Of a stretch of DNA of 40,455 nt, positions 1 to 8,901 are shown in pieces; the stretch's first letter is position 1, and every line of letters begins with the position of its first letter. The notes beneath the pieces are model-generated. The model was not told the origin of the DNA and searched no databases. It saw nothing but the letters and a program-made list of their open reading frames with translations. A program made the translations under genes and the position numbers. This stretch comes from Lachnospiraceae bacterium (GTDB lineage: Bacteria > Bacillota > Clostridia > Lachnospirales > Lachnospiraceae). The stretch spans positions 1-40,455 of the forward strand of contig BLLW01000031.1 of NCBI GenBank assembly GCA_011959285.1, given 5' to 3'.

Positions 1-1901
1 GGTGAATTAATATAGTAAAGGATTTCTATTGCTTTCAAAATCTTATTTTTTATAATGTCAATCATACTTCTGTCTTGATGTTCACATTCCATAAAAAAGA
101 CAATGATTTGTATTCTCTTATAGAACTCATACTCTATATAACTGTTTTTTAACTGTATTGTCCTCTTAATTACATCATTGACATCTGCTCCTTTATACGA
201 ATTTAATGTTGCATCAACAACAGATTTTATATTAGGTCTCGGATGTATTAAATACAACAGCCTGTTAATAATATATGTCTGGATTTTTTTGTTATATTTA
301 TCTTTACTAACAATGTCGTATAATCTTCTGATTAATTCTAACCTACCAACACTGTCATTAGTTAATTGGCGATATATTTCAGCAAATAATTCTTGTTTTT
401 TGGAAATATAGTTTCCATATAAGAATAAAACTGTACCAAATCTACATTTTGATGCAATTTCATGTTTATATGTGTCATAATCAATATGAAGTTTTTCCAA
501 AAAATCAATAAACTCCACATGCTCTTGGTAATTTCCATTGTTAATATCTATATCAATACTGTCCGTCGTCAACTCAAATTCAATCGATTTTAAAGCTTCT
601 TCCTTTAGGTATTCTTTATCATCTGGTCCTTTAATATAATAAGCCGTACCTAAACAATGTTGAAATAGTCGACCTGTTCTTCCAACCAAATTATAAAAAT
701 CGAATGCATCAAAATTTTCTCCAAATCTTCTGGCAGGTTTTGTTATAATTATATTCTCTGCCGAGGTATTTACTCCTTCCAACAATGTCGATGTACATAA
801 CATTCTTTGATAGAACTTTTCATTTTTATCATTAAATAAATCCAATTCCAGCATTCTTATTCCAAGCGGAAGCTGTCCATGATGAACTAAATATCCACAT
901 TCCATTGCATGTAAAATGGACCACTCCTCATGAATTTCCATTTTTGCCCAGCTAACAAACTCATCAAGCAATGGATTGGATGGCTGTTCATTGTTATATG
1001 GCTTTTGAATCTGTTGTATATACCCATCAAGCTCTCTTACCGTTGGAAAATAAATAAGTGTATTTCCACTTAATTTATTTAATAATTCATTTGTTTTAAA
1101 AATTCGGTCTTCCTCCCTCAAAACAGGATATGTCTTTACCTCATTCACTACTGGTGAAAAATTAGTACCATAAAAGACAGGTACATCATCCAGTTTATCT
1201 AAATTCTCTATACCTTTAATAAAAGGTGCTAATAATACATACTTTTTGCTTATTTCCACCAAATTGTAATATGCCAAATTTAGTATTAGTACCCTATCAT
1301 CCTCTTCATCTCTTTGTAACTTGTATATCTCATCAATAACAAGGAAATCAATACTTTTTATAATCTCATGAATCTCCACATCTACAACCCGATCATGTGT
1401 AACTAAAAAAATATTTTTCTGAGCGGAATCATACTCTTTATCCTTTTCAATTGATAAATAAACATTATATTCCCCATACACATTCTTATATTGATTTATT
1501 ATTTTTCTCTTATATTCATCAATCAATGCAAGTGTAGGTACAACCAATACAATATTTTGAGGCTTATATCTCGCTATATATTCAAATATTACGAATGTTT
1601 TACCAAAACTAGTAGGCGCACTAAAAATCAATCCTTTATTCTCACAAATAAGCTGAATAATTTTTAATTGCTCCGGATGTAAAGAAATTTCCTTATCCAA
1701 GCAGCTAACAGCAAACCCATTATATATAGCTGAATTTAATGAGAAAACATTAGAATACATTGTCAAGCCCAATGCATATAAGGATTCTGCATTTTCTTCA
1801 GCGAATTTTGTTTGATTTTCACTATTATTCATTTCACGAATATATAATTCTCTATAAACTTGTGGATCGACTAATTCATATTGCTCTTCTTTGATATTCA
1901 T
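1..1901 (-). CDS. hamB: HamB-like SF2 helicase of Hachiman defence (partial, C-terminus beyond left edge)
   Basis: This is an ATP-dependent superfamily 2 helicase, the expected partner of the HamA nuclease in the Hachiman anti-phage system. The frame from an ATG at 1901 stays open to the left edge, giving about 633 residues. Visible motifs are Walker A SAPTSFGKT near residue 95, Walker B VIDEIYK near residue 190 (DEIY rather than DEAH or DEAD), and motif VI LVGRTGRL near residue 405. The start overlaps the end of hamA by 26 nt in another frame, indicating translational coupling. The assignment rests on the helicase motifs plus the adjacent DUF1837 protein. The missing C-terminal part cannot be judged. 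Confidence 0.85.
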   Translation of the reverse strand, partial: MNIKEEQYELVDPQVYRELYIREMNNSENQTKFAEENAESLYALGLTMYSNVFSLNSAIYNGFAVSCLDKEISLHPEQLKIIQLICENKGLIFSAPTSFGKTFVIFEYIARYKPQNIVLVVPTLALIDEYKRKIINQYKNVYGEYNVYLSIEKDKEYDSAQKNIFLVTHDRVVDVEIHEIIKSIDFLVIDEIYKLQRDEEDDRVLILNLAYYNLVEISKKYVLLAPFIKGIENLDKLDDVPVFYGTNFSPVVNEVKTYPVLREEDRIFKTNELLNKLSGNTLIYFPTVRELDGYIQQIQKPYNNEQPSNPLLDEFVSWAKMEIHEEWSILHAMECGYLVHHGQLPLGIRMLELDLFNDKNEKFYQRMLCTSTLLEGVNTSAENIIITKPARRFGENFDAFDFYNLVGRTGRLFQHCLGTAYYIKGPDDKEYLKEEALKSIEFELTTDSIDIDINNGNYQEHVEFIDFLEKLHIDYDTYKHEIASKCRFGTVLFLYGNYISKKQELFAEIYRQLTNDSVGRLELIRRLYDIVSKDKYNKKIQTYIINRLLYLIHPRPNIKSVVDATLNSYKGADVNDVIKRTIQLKNSYIEYEFYKRIQIIVFFMECEHQDRSMIDIIKNKILKAIEILYYINS

Positions 1902-2832
1902 CCTGTTTCATCACCGCTTTCTTTATTGCTACCTCAACAAACCTATTTTTGTCAATTACTGGCAACGAAATAAAAATATAACTGACATTTAATCCAAAAA
2001 AATTCTTTTTGGTAATTTTGTCCAATAATTCATTAATATAATGTTCTGGAGAATTTTTCCCTTTCCCATTTCCATGTGCAATAAAAATCGGAACTCCAAT
2101 TGTCTTTATATCTGCAATTTCTATCAATTTTTGAAAAGATATACATAATTGTTTTGCTTCTCCAAATATTTCCTCAAATTCTCTTGATAATTTAAAAGCA
2201 TCCTCATCTGCCAATACTATCCTATATTCCTCCCGTATTTGCTGCTCGTAATTTTCCAATGAACGGTTCGCCAATATTATTCCATTATTAATATCTTTGC
2301 TAAATTTTGACTCACCAAAATAAATAATTTTATTAGAAGTATCCAAAAATAGAGTATCGATTCCAAATACACTCATATTTCTGTCTGTTGTACATCTAAA
2401 TTTGGGTAAAATGCAATCCAACTCAAAAAATTTTGTCAGCAAAATATGGAATATATATTCACCTATTTTTCCAACTTTATCATTTTGTACTAACAAATTT
2501 CCATTATCATCTATTAAATGATATTCCTCTCCTAAAACAGTTTCTATTTCTTCATTAATATCTCCAACTGTCAACAATTCTAGTTTTTCATTTAAAAATA
2601 TACTGATGTTATTATATAATTTTGCATATTGCTTTTCATCTCCAGTAAATGGTATCTTAGAGGCCCTCTTAGCATAGTTAAGCAAATTATCCTCGTCAAA
2701 TATGTAATCTGTAAGGCCATCCACTAACTTCTCCGCATCATAAAAATCTGCATATACAAAGGAATACGCGTCTTTTTGATAATATACATTAAATCCATCA
2801 AATATTTTTATCTGCACTGTATCATTTGCCAA
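1876..2832 (-). CDS. hamA: HamA-like DUF1837 nuclease of Hachiman defence
   Basis: The protein has about 318 residues. It is the effector nuclease expected to be held in check by HamB until phage-related DNA damage is sensed (knowledge of the Hachiman family). The PD-(D/E)xK-like core is visible as GIDTLFLD followed by IIYFGESKF, giving the D...ESK pattern of HamA. I start it at TTG 2832, which has a GGAGGTGA ribosome binding site 8 nt upstream. A longer reading reaches 2889, almost touching brxC, but has no such site. It sits 62 nt behind brxC on the same strand and overlaps hamB, so it is probably transcribed with the BREX genes. A Hachiman pair directly after brxC, where pglX is usual, is odd. 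Confidence 0.85.
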   Translation of the reverse strand: MANDTVQIKIFDGFNVYYQKDAYSFVYADFYDAEKLVDGLTDYIFDEDNLLNYAKRASKIPFTGDEKQYAKLYNNISIFLNEKLELLTVGDINEEIETVLGEEYHLIDDNGNLLVQNDKVGKIGEYIFHILLTKFFELDCILPKFRCTTDRNMSVFGIDTLFLDTSNKIIYFGESKFSKDINNGIILANRSLENYEQQIREEYRIVLADEDAFKLSREFEEIFGEAKQLCISFQKLIEIADIKTIGVPIFIAHGNGKGKNSPEHYINELLDKITKKNFFGLNVSYIFISLPVIDKNRFVEVAIKKAVMKQDEYQRRAI

Positions 2833-2894
2833 ATAATTCACCTCCGATTTTTTCCACAATATTATGATAGCATCAGCATTGGTGCACATTATTG

Positions 2895-5800
2895 TTAAAA
2901 CTCAATATTTATAATTGTGCCCGCATCCATCTCTGATATCAAGTTCATTCTTAATTCTGCTAAATATCGGTCCAAATCTTCCACTGATTCAATCCTCCAT
3001 GATGAGGATTTACTAATTTTTTTGAATGTCACATTTTTAATATGTTGTGAATGATATCCATTTTCTTCTGCAACCTTGTTTACCTGCTGCTCTATCAAAT
3101 CTGTATCATACCGTCCGTTTTCTTTTGCTTCTACTTCAAGTTTCTTTCTGACTTCCTCAGCTTTTTTCAATGCAATATCCTGATCCATCTTATCCATTTC
3201 ATTCAGAAGACGGATTTTTAATGCTTCTGCTCGATCTGCATAACCTCTTAGTGTAGATACATTGGTACAACTTTCTGCGCCGTTCTGTATTTCAAAGAAC
3301 ATATCATTATATGGATTGATTTTGCTTTCCTTATATTCTTTTGTATTCAATACCTCAAACACTCGTTTCTGGGACTCTGCCACAGACGCAAGTACAGGTG
3401 CAAGCTGTTCGTCCAATACCTTGGAATAAGAATCTGTAAACTGTTTTAAAAGTTCCGGCAGTTTTGGAATATCTGCAAATGGCTTATTTTTCTTTACAAT
3501 CGTCCGGATTGCGTCTACAACACTCTCCAGTTTTGCATCTACAATGTACGTTTTGCTGTCATCATATTTTTCCAAATACAACAGCGCTTTATCAAAAATA
3601 CCTTTCTGCTCTCCTGCGAAAAATGCCTTAATTGGTTCATAGTCTTCTGCAAAATCAAGCAAATCATCCTGCTTCTTTGATACTGTTTGGAAAAACTCTA
3701 CCGGAGACTGAATCTGCACAATATCAGACATTATCCTGATACCTTCTTCAATCACTTTTAATCCCGGATACTTAGCTCTGTCATAATCCTTTTTCATAAC
3801 CCTAAGTTCTGTAATAAGTTTATTTGCAAAGGATATGAAATAATTCATAACTGCATCCTCATCATCAGATGGGCTGCTTGTATGGAACAGCTCTTTAAGG
3901 ACGTCCCTGACTACTTTTTTATCTTTATCTTGCACACGGACACGTTCCTCCATCATCAGCTTTTCAACAAATGCTTTCTTAGTTATATAGTTGATGATTT
4001 CCTCTACAGCTTTATTCATCATGGTAACGCTTGCACCATTAACAGTGAAAGACAGTTCTCCCCTCTTAAAGAGCTTTGCCACAAGCCACTGAACATCATC
4101 TTCCACAAATCCATAAGGTGCTCTCATAAATCTGTCCTTGATGGATTTCATAGATGTCTTCACGTGCATCCGACTATTACCTGCAACATACTGTAATACA
4201 TCATCAAGTGCATGGATATTAGGCTCTGTACCACCTTCCAGATTAAGGGTAATCTGATTGCTGGTCTTTAAAAGCTTTCTAATTTCATCCTCTCCCATAG
4301 CTGCATCAATATAATCTAACTTATGATATACAGTCTTTACTAATCTGCCAAGAGCTTCATTCATTCTTGCAGAGACTTCTTTTGCGCTTATCTGCGCCCG
4401 ATCCCCATTCACATAGATAACAGCATCCTTTAACGATTCTGTCAGGAACAGTTTGGCATTCGCGTTACGCTCTCGCATTTCAAGTCTCTTTGCTTCCTTG
4501 ATACTCTCATACTTGGATAATGCAGAAGATGTATTTAAACGTAAGAATTTTTCAATCTTTAAATATCTCTGTATCTCATCCATGAAAGTACGGTCATCCG
4601 GTAAAACAGCCAAAACTTCCCTGCCCTGTCCGGATACCATTCTAAGTGTTGTTTCGTCCGTACCATAATCAGATGCGGGGGTAAGAATACGCACTCCAAC
4701 ATCAAAATTCTGTGTAGGCTTATAAGGTCTGTCATCTACGATCTGATTAAAATTAAATGAGTATCTGCCATTGAATGCAGGGTATTTATATTTCTTATCT
4801 GTAAAAATATTCTCAAAAATCATTTCAGATACTTTATTGATAATCTCTGCCATCTCTACACTCTGGCTTTCAATCTCTCTATTGATTTCCTGTTCTTCGT
4901 CAGTAAGGAATATGTAAATATCCCCGTTCTTCTGTACAAGGTTTTGGCGCATCAATACTTTCAATGCATCTTCCACTTTTTCCTTCAGGGCAATTCTATC
5001 ATCATCAATACTGGATGCCATAAGACTTGTGATATTGTCAATATTCGCCACGACTACTTTATCAACATATTTAATCATGAAAAGTACTTTTAAGACATCC
5101 ACGGCAAATACGTTTTCTTTATGTTCCGGATTGATCATGTCATTTTCATATGCCCGGATAATAACTCCACGGTGGCTGTGGTCTAAAAAATTTTCAAGTG
5201 CATCATAAAATGCATAAAATGGAATAATTGTTCCAACTTCACATTCCTTATATTCCATAGCTGACTCTTTGAACATTGCCAACATGGAACGCTCTCCTTC
5301 AGACAAGTGCTTTCCGGATGCACCGTGGGTACGAATGGATGTTAGTACACTTGCAAGCAAATTGAACTGATAAGGTACAAACGGATAAACGCACGCAAAA
5401 TCATTTTCATCTACATACAGCTTCTTTTCCACTCCATCATTGAATGTAATCAGGTTCTTGATAATGGTAGTCTTCTGACCGTATAACAGGCGTAAGGTCT
5501 GTGCAGGAGTCTCTTTCTTTTCCAAAATTCTTTTCTTGATTACTTCATCCACATTAGCAGACGATAAAGACAACCTTGTATCAAAACGTCCCTGAATTTT
5601 TGAAAAGTCATTGCCCTTAACCATTGTTACCGAATCAATATCCTGCTGGCTGGTCACGATAACCCATGCCTTACCCATACATTCCTTGCCAAGTTCTTCG
5701 GTCACGGTCTGTAAATTTAACATGAGTTTTGAGTCTTCTCCAATATACTGACCAATTTCATCTACCAAAAATACTACATGATGATTATTGCCCTTACGGT

Positions 5801-6569
5801 CAATGTATGCTTTCACTCGTTTTGCAAAATCTTCAATACTAATCTGATATGGTTCAGCTGCTTTTTCACACCAGTTACGCGCAGCTGCCTCACTCATGAA
5901 ATCCATCCCAGTAAGGACTTCCACTACATCATCCTGAATGAAATCAAAGTCCTGTCTGGAATCTTCCCATGCCTCTCCATACACTTCTTCAAACTTCCGT
6001 TTGAACTCGTTGTATTGTCCTTCCTCTGTCAGCTTTCTTTCCAAATCTGCCAAGAAAGGCATTGCTCCACAAAAGCCCTGCATTTCATTAAATACTTTTA
6101 AGAATACATTAACGATTGCATCCTTATTCTGCTTACTATTTGAGCCACTTTTAGCGTCGATATTAAAAAGTACAACATCCGTATCTGTATCAGCAGCCAG
6201 CTTCATATCTGCTAGCACTATTCTGTCTACAATCTTTGGCTTACCTTCGGTAAGGCTGTCATCTGCAAAATAATCTATGGCTTTTTTATCACCCACAGAT
6301 TTATTTGCCAGCAAATAAGAAAGAATTTTTAAGAAGTGAGATTTACCACTTCCAAAGAAACCGGAAATCCATACACCCATTTTAGGAGTAGTTCCGACAA
6401 TACCCTTTTTATATGCGGAAAAGAAATCTGCAAAGTACTTCTGCAATTCCTTTGTTACTACATATTCATCCAATTCCTGCGCTACATTTTCTGCTTCGCT
6501 TTGACCAACAATGATTACACCCTGTATATCACGGTCAATCTCTTTTTCAAACATTTCTTTCATTAACAT
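2895..6569 (-). CDS. brxC: BrxC, large BREX P-loop ATPase
   Basis: BrxC/PglY-type ATPase of the BREX phage-exclusion system, 1224 residues, close to the usual family length of about 1200. Walker A GFFGSGKSHFLK lies near residue 70, after the family-like opening in which the protein is predicted to bind DNA or partner subunits. VFLVDEIGQYIG, around residue 270, fits Walker B. The C-terminal third is charged and probably coiled coil. The ATG at 6569 has AGGAGG 10 nt upstream. It is the third BREX gene, after brxA and brxB, but is separated from brxB by 116 nt holding two hairpins, unlike the 4-nt overlap between brxA and brxB. In most BREX loci the next gene is pglX; here it is hamA. Confidence 0.93.
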   Translation of the reverse strand: MLMKEMFEKEIDRDIQGVIIVGQSEAENVAQELDEYVVTKELQKYFADFFSAYKKGIVGTTPKMGVWISGFFGSGKSHFLKILSYLLANKSVGDKKAIDYFADDSLTEGKPKIVDRIVLADMKLAADTDTDVVLFNIDAKSGSNSKQNKDAIVNVFLKVFNEMQGFCGAMPFLADLERKLTEEGQYNEFKRKFEEVYGEAWEDSRQDFDFIQDDVVEVLTGMDFMSEAAARNWCEKAAEPYQISIEDFAKRVKAYIDRKGNNHHVVFLVDEIGQYIGEDSKLMLNLQTVTEELGKECMGKAWVIVTSQQDIDSVTMVKGNDFSKIQGRFDTRLSLSSANVDEVIKKRILEKKETPAQTLRLLYGQKTTIIKNLITFNDGVEKKLYVDENDFACVYPFVPYQFNLLASVLTSIRTHGASGKHLSEGERSMLAMFKESAMEYKECEVGTIIPFYAFYDALENFLDHSHRGVIIRAYENDMINPEHKENVFAVDVLKVLFMIKYVDKVVVANIDNITSLMASSIDDDRIALKEKVEDALKVLMRQNLVQKNGDIYIFLTDEEQEINREIESQSVEMAEIINKVSEMIFENIFTDKKYKYPAFNGRYSFNFNQIVDDRPYKPTQNFDVGVRILTPASDYGTDETTLRMVSGQGREVLAVLPDDRTFMDEIQRYLKIEKFLRLNTSSALSKYESIKEAKRLEMRERNANAKLFLTESLKDAVIYVNGDRAQISAKEVSARMNEALGRLVKTVYHKLDYIDAAMGEDEIRKLLKTSNQITLNLEGGTEPNIHALDDVLQYVAGNSRMHVKTSMKSIKDRFMRAPYGFVEDDVQWLVAKLFKRGELSFTVNGASVTMMNKAVEEIINYITKKAFVEKLMMEERVRVQDKDKKVVRDVLKELFHTSSPSDDEDAVMNYFISFANKLITELRVMKKDYDRAKYPGLKVIEEGIRIMSDIVQIQSPVEFFQTVSKKQDDLLDFAEDYEPIKAFFAGEQKGIFDKALLYLEKYDDSKTYIVDAKLESVVDAIRTIVKKNKPFADIPKLPELLKQFTDSYSKVLDEQLAPVLASVAESQKRVFEVLNTKEYKESKINPYNDMFFEIQNGAESCTNVSTLRGYADRAEALKIRLLNEMDKMDQDIALKKAEEVRKKLEVEAKENGRYDTDLIEQQVNKVAEENGYHSQHIKNVTFKKISKSSSWRIESVEDLDRYLAELRMNLISEMDAGTIINIEF

Positions 6570-6599
6570 TTGCCGTTATCCTCCTAATTATCATAAGTT

Positions 6600-6625
6600 G
6601 AAAAACGCCGCCCTTTGCGTTTTTC
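6600..6625 (-). terminator. Terminator- or attenuator-like hairpin between brxB and brxC
   Basis: A perfect 9-bp stem GAAAAACGC/GCGTTTTTC with an 8-nt loop lies 31 nt before the brxC start. On the minus strand the descending arm ends in TTTTT, so it looks like an intrinsic terminator or attenuator inside the operon. It could let brxA-brxB be made in excess of brxC and the genes behind it. Confidence 0.5.
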
Positions 6626-6639
6626 CAAACATTTAGAAC

Positions 6640-6670
6640 CTCTAAGGATGCGTCTTTTGCAGCCTTAGAG
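6640..6670 (-). repeat. Second hairpin in the brxB-brxC gap
   Basis: An inverted repeat CTCTAAGG/CCTTAGAG of 8 bp is extended inward past a mismatch by TGC/GCA. It lies directly upstream of the terminator-like hairpin on the minus strand. Two adjacent hairpins in a 116-nt gap suggest RNA-level control or protection of the brxA-brxB message from 3' decay. Confidence 0.45.
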
Positions 6671-6685
6671 ATTCTTAATGTTTTG

Positions 6686-7279
6686 TTATCGCACCAATCG
6701 GAATGCCCGGTAATAATTATCTTCCGGATATTCATTAAATATGATTAGCTCCTGTTCAGTGTAAGTACCCGGATAGAATAATACCATTGGTACACTGGCA
6801 AAAGTCTGGGGCATATTGTAGAGAATTTTGTTAAACACTTCCGGAGCTTGCAACAATGGGAAGCACTTTCCCACACCAGTCAGAAACACGACAGCATTCT
6901 CTGATGTATTCTCTGCAATATATTTTACTAGCAGGTTTTCCTTGTCAGTAATTTTTAGCGTATGCTGGATTGCGTCCTGCAATTTCTTAATGCCACGCTT
7001 TTCTTCCTGTGCGTAACACTTTTCCATAAAGTTCTTGCTCTGTAGATGTTCTATGATTAAATCGTACAGATCATATACCACCAACTCAAAACCATCTGTT
7101 CCTTTGATGTTCTTATTTTTCAAATAGAAAATTCGATTTCTTACTGTCAGTTCATCCTCCGGTGCATAATCAAATACCCAATAATTGACCTCATTTGCTT
7201 TTCCCTTTGTCTGTCTGAAAGATGGTTTCTTTATCAGCACTTCCATCTGATCTAATCGTTCTTCTATATTTGTCATCAT
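6686..7279 (-). CDS. brxB: BrxB (DUF1788) BREX protein
   Basis: DUF1788 protein of 197 residues, the usual size for BrxB. It is a conserved BREX component of unknown biochemical role, needed for defence in studied type I systems. Recognised from the overall sequence: an N-terminal segment with ERLDQMEVLIKKPSF, a central VVYDLYDLIIEHL, and a C-terminal LFYPGTYTEQEL followed by a tail ending YYRAFRLV. The start ATG overlaps the brxA stop as ATGA, so the pair is translationally coupled. It has no membrane segment and is expected to be cytoplasmic. The identity is strengthened by BrxA and BrxC on either side. Confidence 0.92.
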   Translation of the reverse strand: MMTNIEERLDQMEVLIKKPSFRQTKGKANEVNYWVFDYAPEDELTVRNRIFYLKNKNIKGTDGFELVVYDLYDLIIEHLQSKNFMEKCYAQEEKRGIKKLQDAIQHTLKITDKENLLVKYIAENTSENAVVFLTGVGKCFPLLQAPEVFNKILYNMPQTFASVPMVLFYPGTYTEQELIIFNEYPEDNYYRAFRLVR

Positions 7280-7878
7280 CTTACCCCCGAAAGAGCTTTT
7301 ATTATCTGCTCCATATCATTGTCAATAAGCCATCTTTCCATATCCGGTTCCATTATCGGTTTAAAGATTTTTCTGACATCCTTACCCTTGTCTGTCACAC
7401 CTGCCTCAAATAAAAATGTCTTGTAATTCTTTCCCAATCTCGCAAATGTAGCATCTGTCCATCCAGCTACTTTCTCACTCTGTAACTTCTTGTCCTTAAA
7501 GAAAATATTTAAATCACTTGGCTTATACTCATTGCTTCCAATGATCATTTTCTCTCGTATTACCTCATACACAAAATCAAAAAATAAAGTGTCATTCACC
7601 ATAATAGCTGCAAGATTAAAAATCTTTTGTGTCGATACATCTCCGTCTAAAAACACTGGATAGAAACTATCCCCTATCGCTTTTATTCTTGACGATACCG
7701 TATTAAAAATCTGTGTAGCTCTCTCTGGGGTAGATGCCGCAAATATATTTTCATTTCTGCATAACTCTTTAATTTCTTCAAATCTCTTTCCTTCAGATAG
7801 CAGCTTTACCTCATTACGAAATTCCATAAACCAAAAAGAATGCTTTACTGCTCCAGCACTATATTCTTTTCTTTCCAT
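7276..7878 (-). CDS. brxA: BrxA (DUF1819) BREX protein
   Basis: About 200 residues matching BrxA (DUF1819), a small mainly helical BREX protein with NusB-like folds that binds DNA in characterised homologues. Typical segments are YSAGAVKHSFWF at the start and MVNDTLFFDFVYEV in the middle. I place the start at ATG 7878, with AAAGGTG nearby; an in-frame GTG 12 nt upstream (7890) is the alternative. It follows the small XRE-type regulator by 19 nt and overlaps brxB by 4 nt, so regulator, brxA and brxB form one transcript. It is the first effector gene of the BREX block. Confidence 0.92.
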   Translation of the reverse strand: MERKEYSAGAVKHSFWFMEFRNEVKLLSEGKRFEEIKELCRNENIFAASTPERATQIFNTVSSRIKAIGDSFYPVFLDGDVSTQKIFNLAAIMVNDTLFFDFVYEVIREKMIIGSNEYKPSDLNIFFKDKKLQSEKVAGWTDATFARLGKNYKTFLFEAGVTDKGKDVRKIFKPIMEPDMERWLIDNDMEQIIKALSGVR

Positions 7879-7897
7879 GTGTATTTGCACCTTTCCA

Positions 7898-8134
7898 TTA
7901 TGATTCTATACTCTTATCTATTCCATAATCCGGACTCGGTACAATATCTAAAATATCATCTACTGTACAATTCATTTTCCGGCATATTTTTACAATTACA
8001 TCCATTGATACATTTTCATTACGTGACAGCTTTGCAAGCGTACCCTCACTGATACCTACCTGCTTACGAAACTCTGTCTTTTTCATCCCTTTATCAATCA
8101 GCATCTTAAATAATTTGTTATAACAAATATCCAA
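7898..8134 (-). CDS. Cro/C1-type HTH regulator leading the BREX operon
   Basis: A 78-residue protein made up almost entirely of a Cro/C1-type helix-turn-helix, seen in MKKTEFRKQVGISEGTLAKL with a recognition helix around GTLAKLSRNE. The start is TTG at 8134, supported by AGAGGAG 6-7 nt upstream. It lies first in the operon, 19 nt before brxA, so it probably controls its own promoter and the BREX genes. Well-known BREX loci often use the larger WYL-domain regulator BrxR; this small XRE protein would be a substitute. It could also belong to the mobile element backbone, but element B has no copy at the equivalent place. Confidence 0.85.
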   Translation of the reverse strand: MDICYNKLFKMLIDKGMKKTEFRKQVGISEGTLAKLSRNENVSMDVIVKICRKMNCTVDDILDIVPSPDYGIDKSIES

Positions 8135-8219
8135 TTTTCTTCTCCTCTAAACCTATAAACTCCCCAAGCAAAATTCCATAGCTTTCTTTTCGCAAAAAGC
8201 AAACACTCCAATATTATAA

Positions 8220-8225
8220 ATTATA
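8220..8225 (-). promoter_or_regulatory. Extended -10 box of the BREX operon promoter
   Basis: On the minus strand TGA-TATAAT forms a consensus extended -10, about 85 nt before the regulator start at 8134. The -35 is poor (TGTCAT at 17-nt spacing), as is common with extended -10 promoters or regulated ones. It is the best promoter in the 397-nt gap (8135-8531), which otherwise holds only the tnpV terminator. Confidence 0.5.
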
Positions 8226-8486
8226 TCACATACTCCCTAATAATGACATAAAAATATGCAAGTTCTCATAGTTTTCTTCATATTCTTATATTGCAACATT
8301 GCTTGTCTATTTTAACTTCTCAATTAAACAATTTAAAAATACCAAGATTTCCAAGTGAAACAGCAAATAACTCCCTATTCTTGTTTATTCTATAAAGTCA
8401 TATGTACTTTTCTGCATCGGACGCCCTCACTTAAATCATAATTAATACATAATACTCTTTTTCTAATGACAAACCTGCATATATAA

Positions 8487-8521
8487 TAAAAAGTAGCAAG
8501 AACCTTTTATTTTGTTCTTGC
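8487..8521 (-). terminator. Terminator after tnpV of element A
   Basis: Stem GCAAGAAC/GTTCTTGC with a 10-nt loop, followed on the minus strand by TACTTTTT. It lies just after the tnpV stop, separating backbone transcription from the BREX cargo promoter. Confidence 0.75.
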
Positions 8522-8531
8522 CACTCTTTGT

Positions 8532-8885
8532 TCATAAGCAATAAATGATTTCTTCTCTTACAATCTCCTCTGCCCTCGCCCTAATGCTATTCATTCTCTG
8601 TACCCAAAGCATCTGATTCTGTGCCTTTAACTGCTCCGTCACTCCCTCCCGCTTTGCCATCTGCTCCACTAGCAAATCAAATCTTTCCTCTGCCTGTTCC
8701 TGTATCATCAACAAATGTTTCTTCAATTCGCCCGATAACAGTAATCCCGAATAAATACCTCTCCTATGATTCTCCAAATAGGATTTCCTCATCAGTCCAA
8801 ATTTCCTCAACTCTCCCTCCGGCTCCGGATCAGGAATTAAGTTCGGAATCAAATAATCTCCACATTTTTCATATGTTAAATTCAT
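8532..8885 (-). CDS. tnpV: TnpV family mobile-element protein (element A)
   Basis: About 117 residues matching the TnpV family, small proteins common on Clostridia transposons and mobilizable elements whose function is not known. The start is MNLTYEKCGDYLIPN at ATG 8885, with AGAGG nearby; a longer in-frame reading lacks a ribosome binding site. Conserved stretches are LLLSGELKKHLLMIQEQA and a tail ending EEIVREEIIYCL. It starts 16 nt after the relaxase stop and so belongs to the mob operon. Element B carries a close homologue at 29465-29815 in the same position, which makes it a backbone marker. Confidence 0.88.
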   Translation of the reverse strand: MNLTYEKCGDYLIPNLIPDPEPEGELRKFGLMRKSYLENHRRGIYSGLLLSGELKKHLLMIQEQAEERFDLLVEQMAKREGVTEQLKAQNQMLWVQRMNSIRARAEEIVREEIIYCL

Positions 8886-8901
8886 AATATTGTCCTCTTT
8901 C

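Noticed and set aside
6547-6735. 62-codon minus-strand ORF spanning the brxB-brxC gap
   Set aside because: It overlaps both brxB and brxC in another frame and reads through the two hairpins; no ribosome binding site.
1-7890. Complete type I BREX system
   Set aside because: PglX, PglZ and BrxL are not in the window; only brxA, brxB and brxC are supported.
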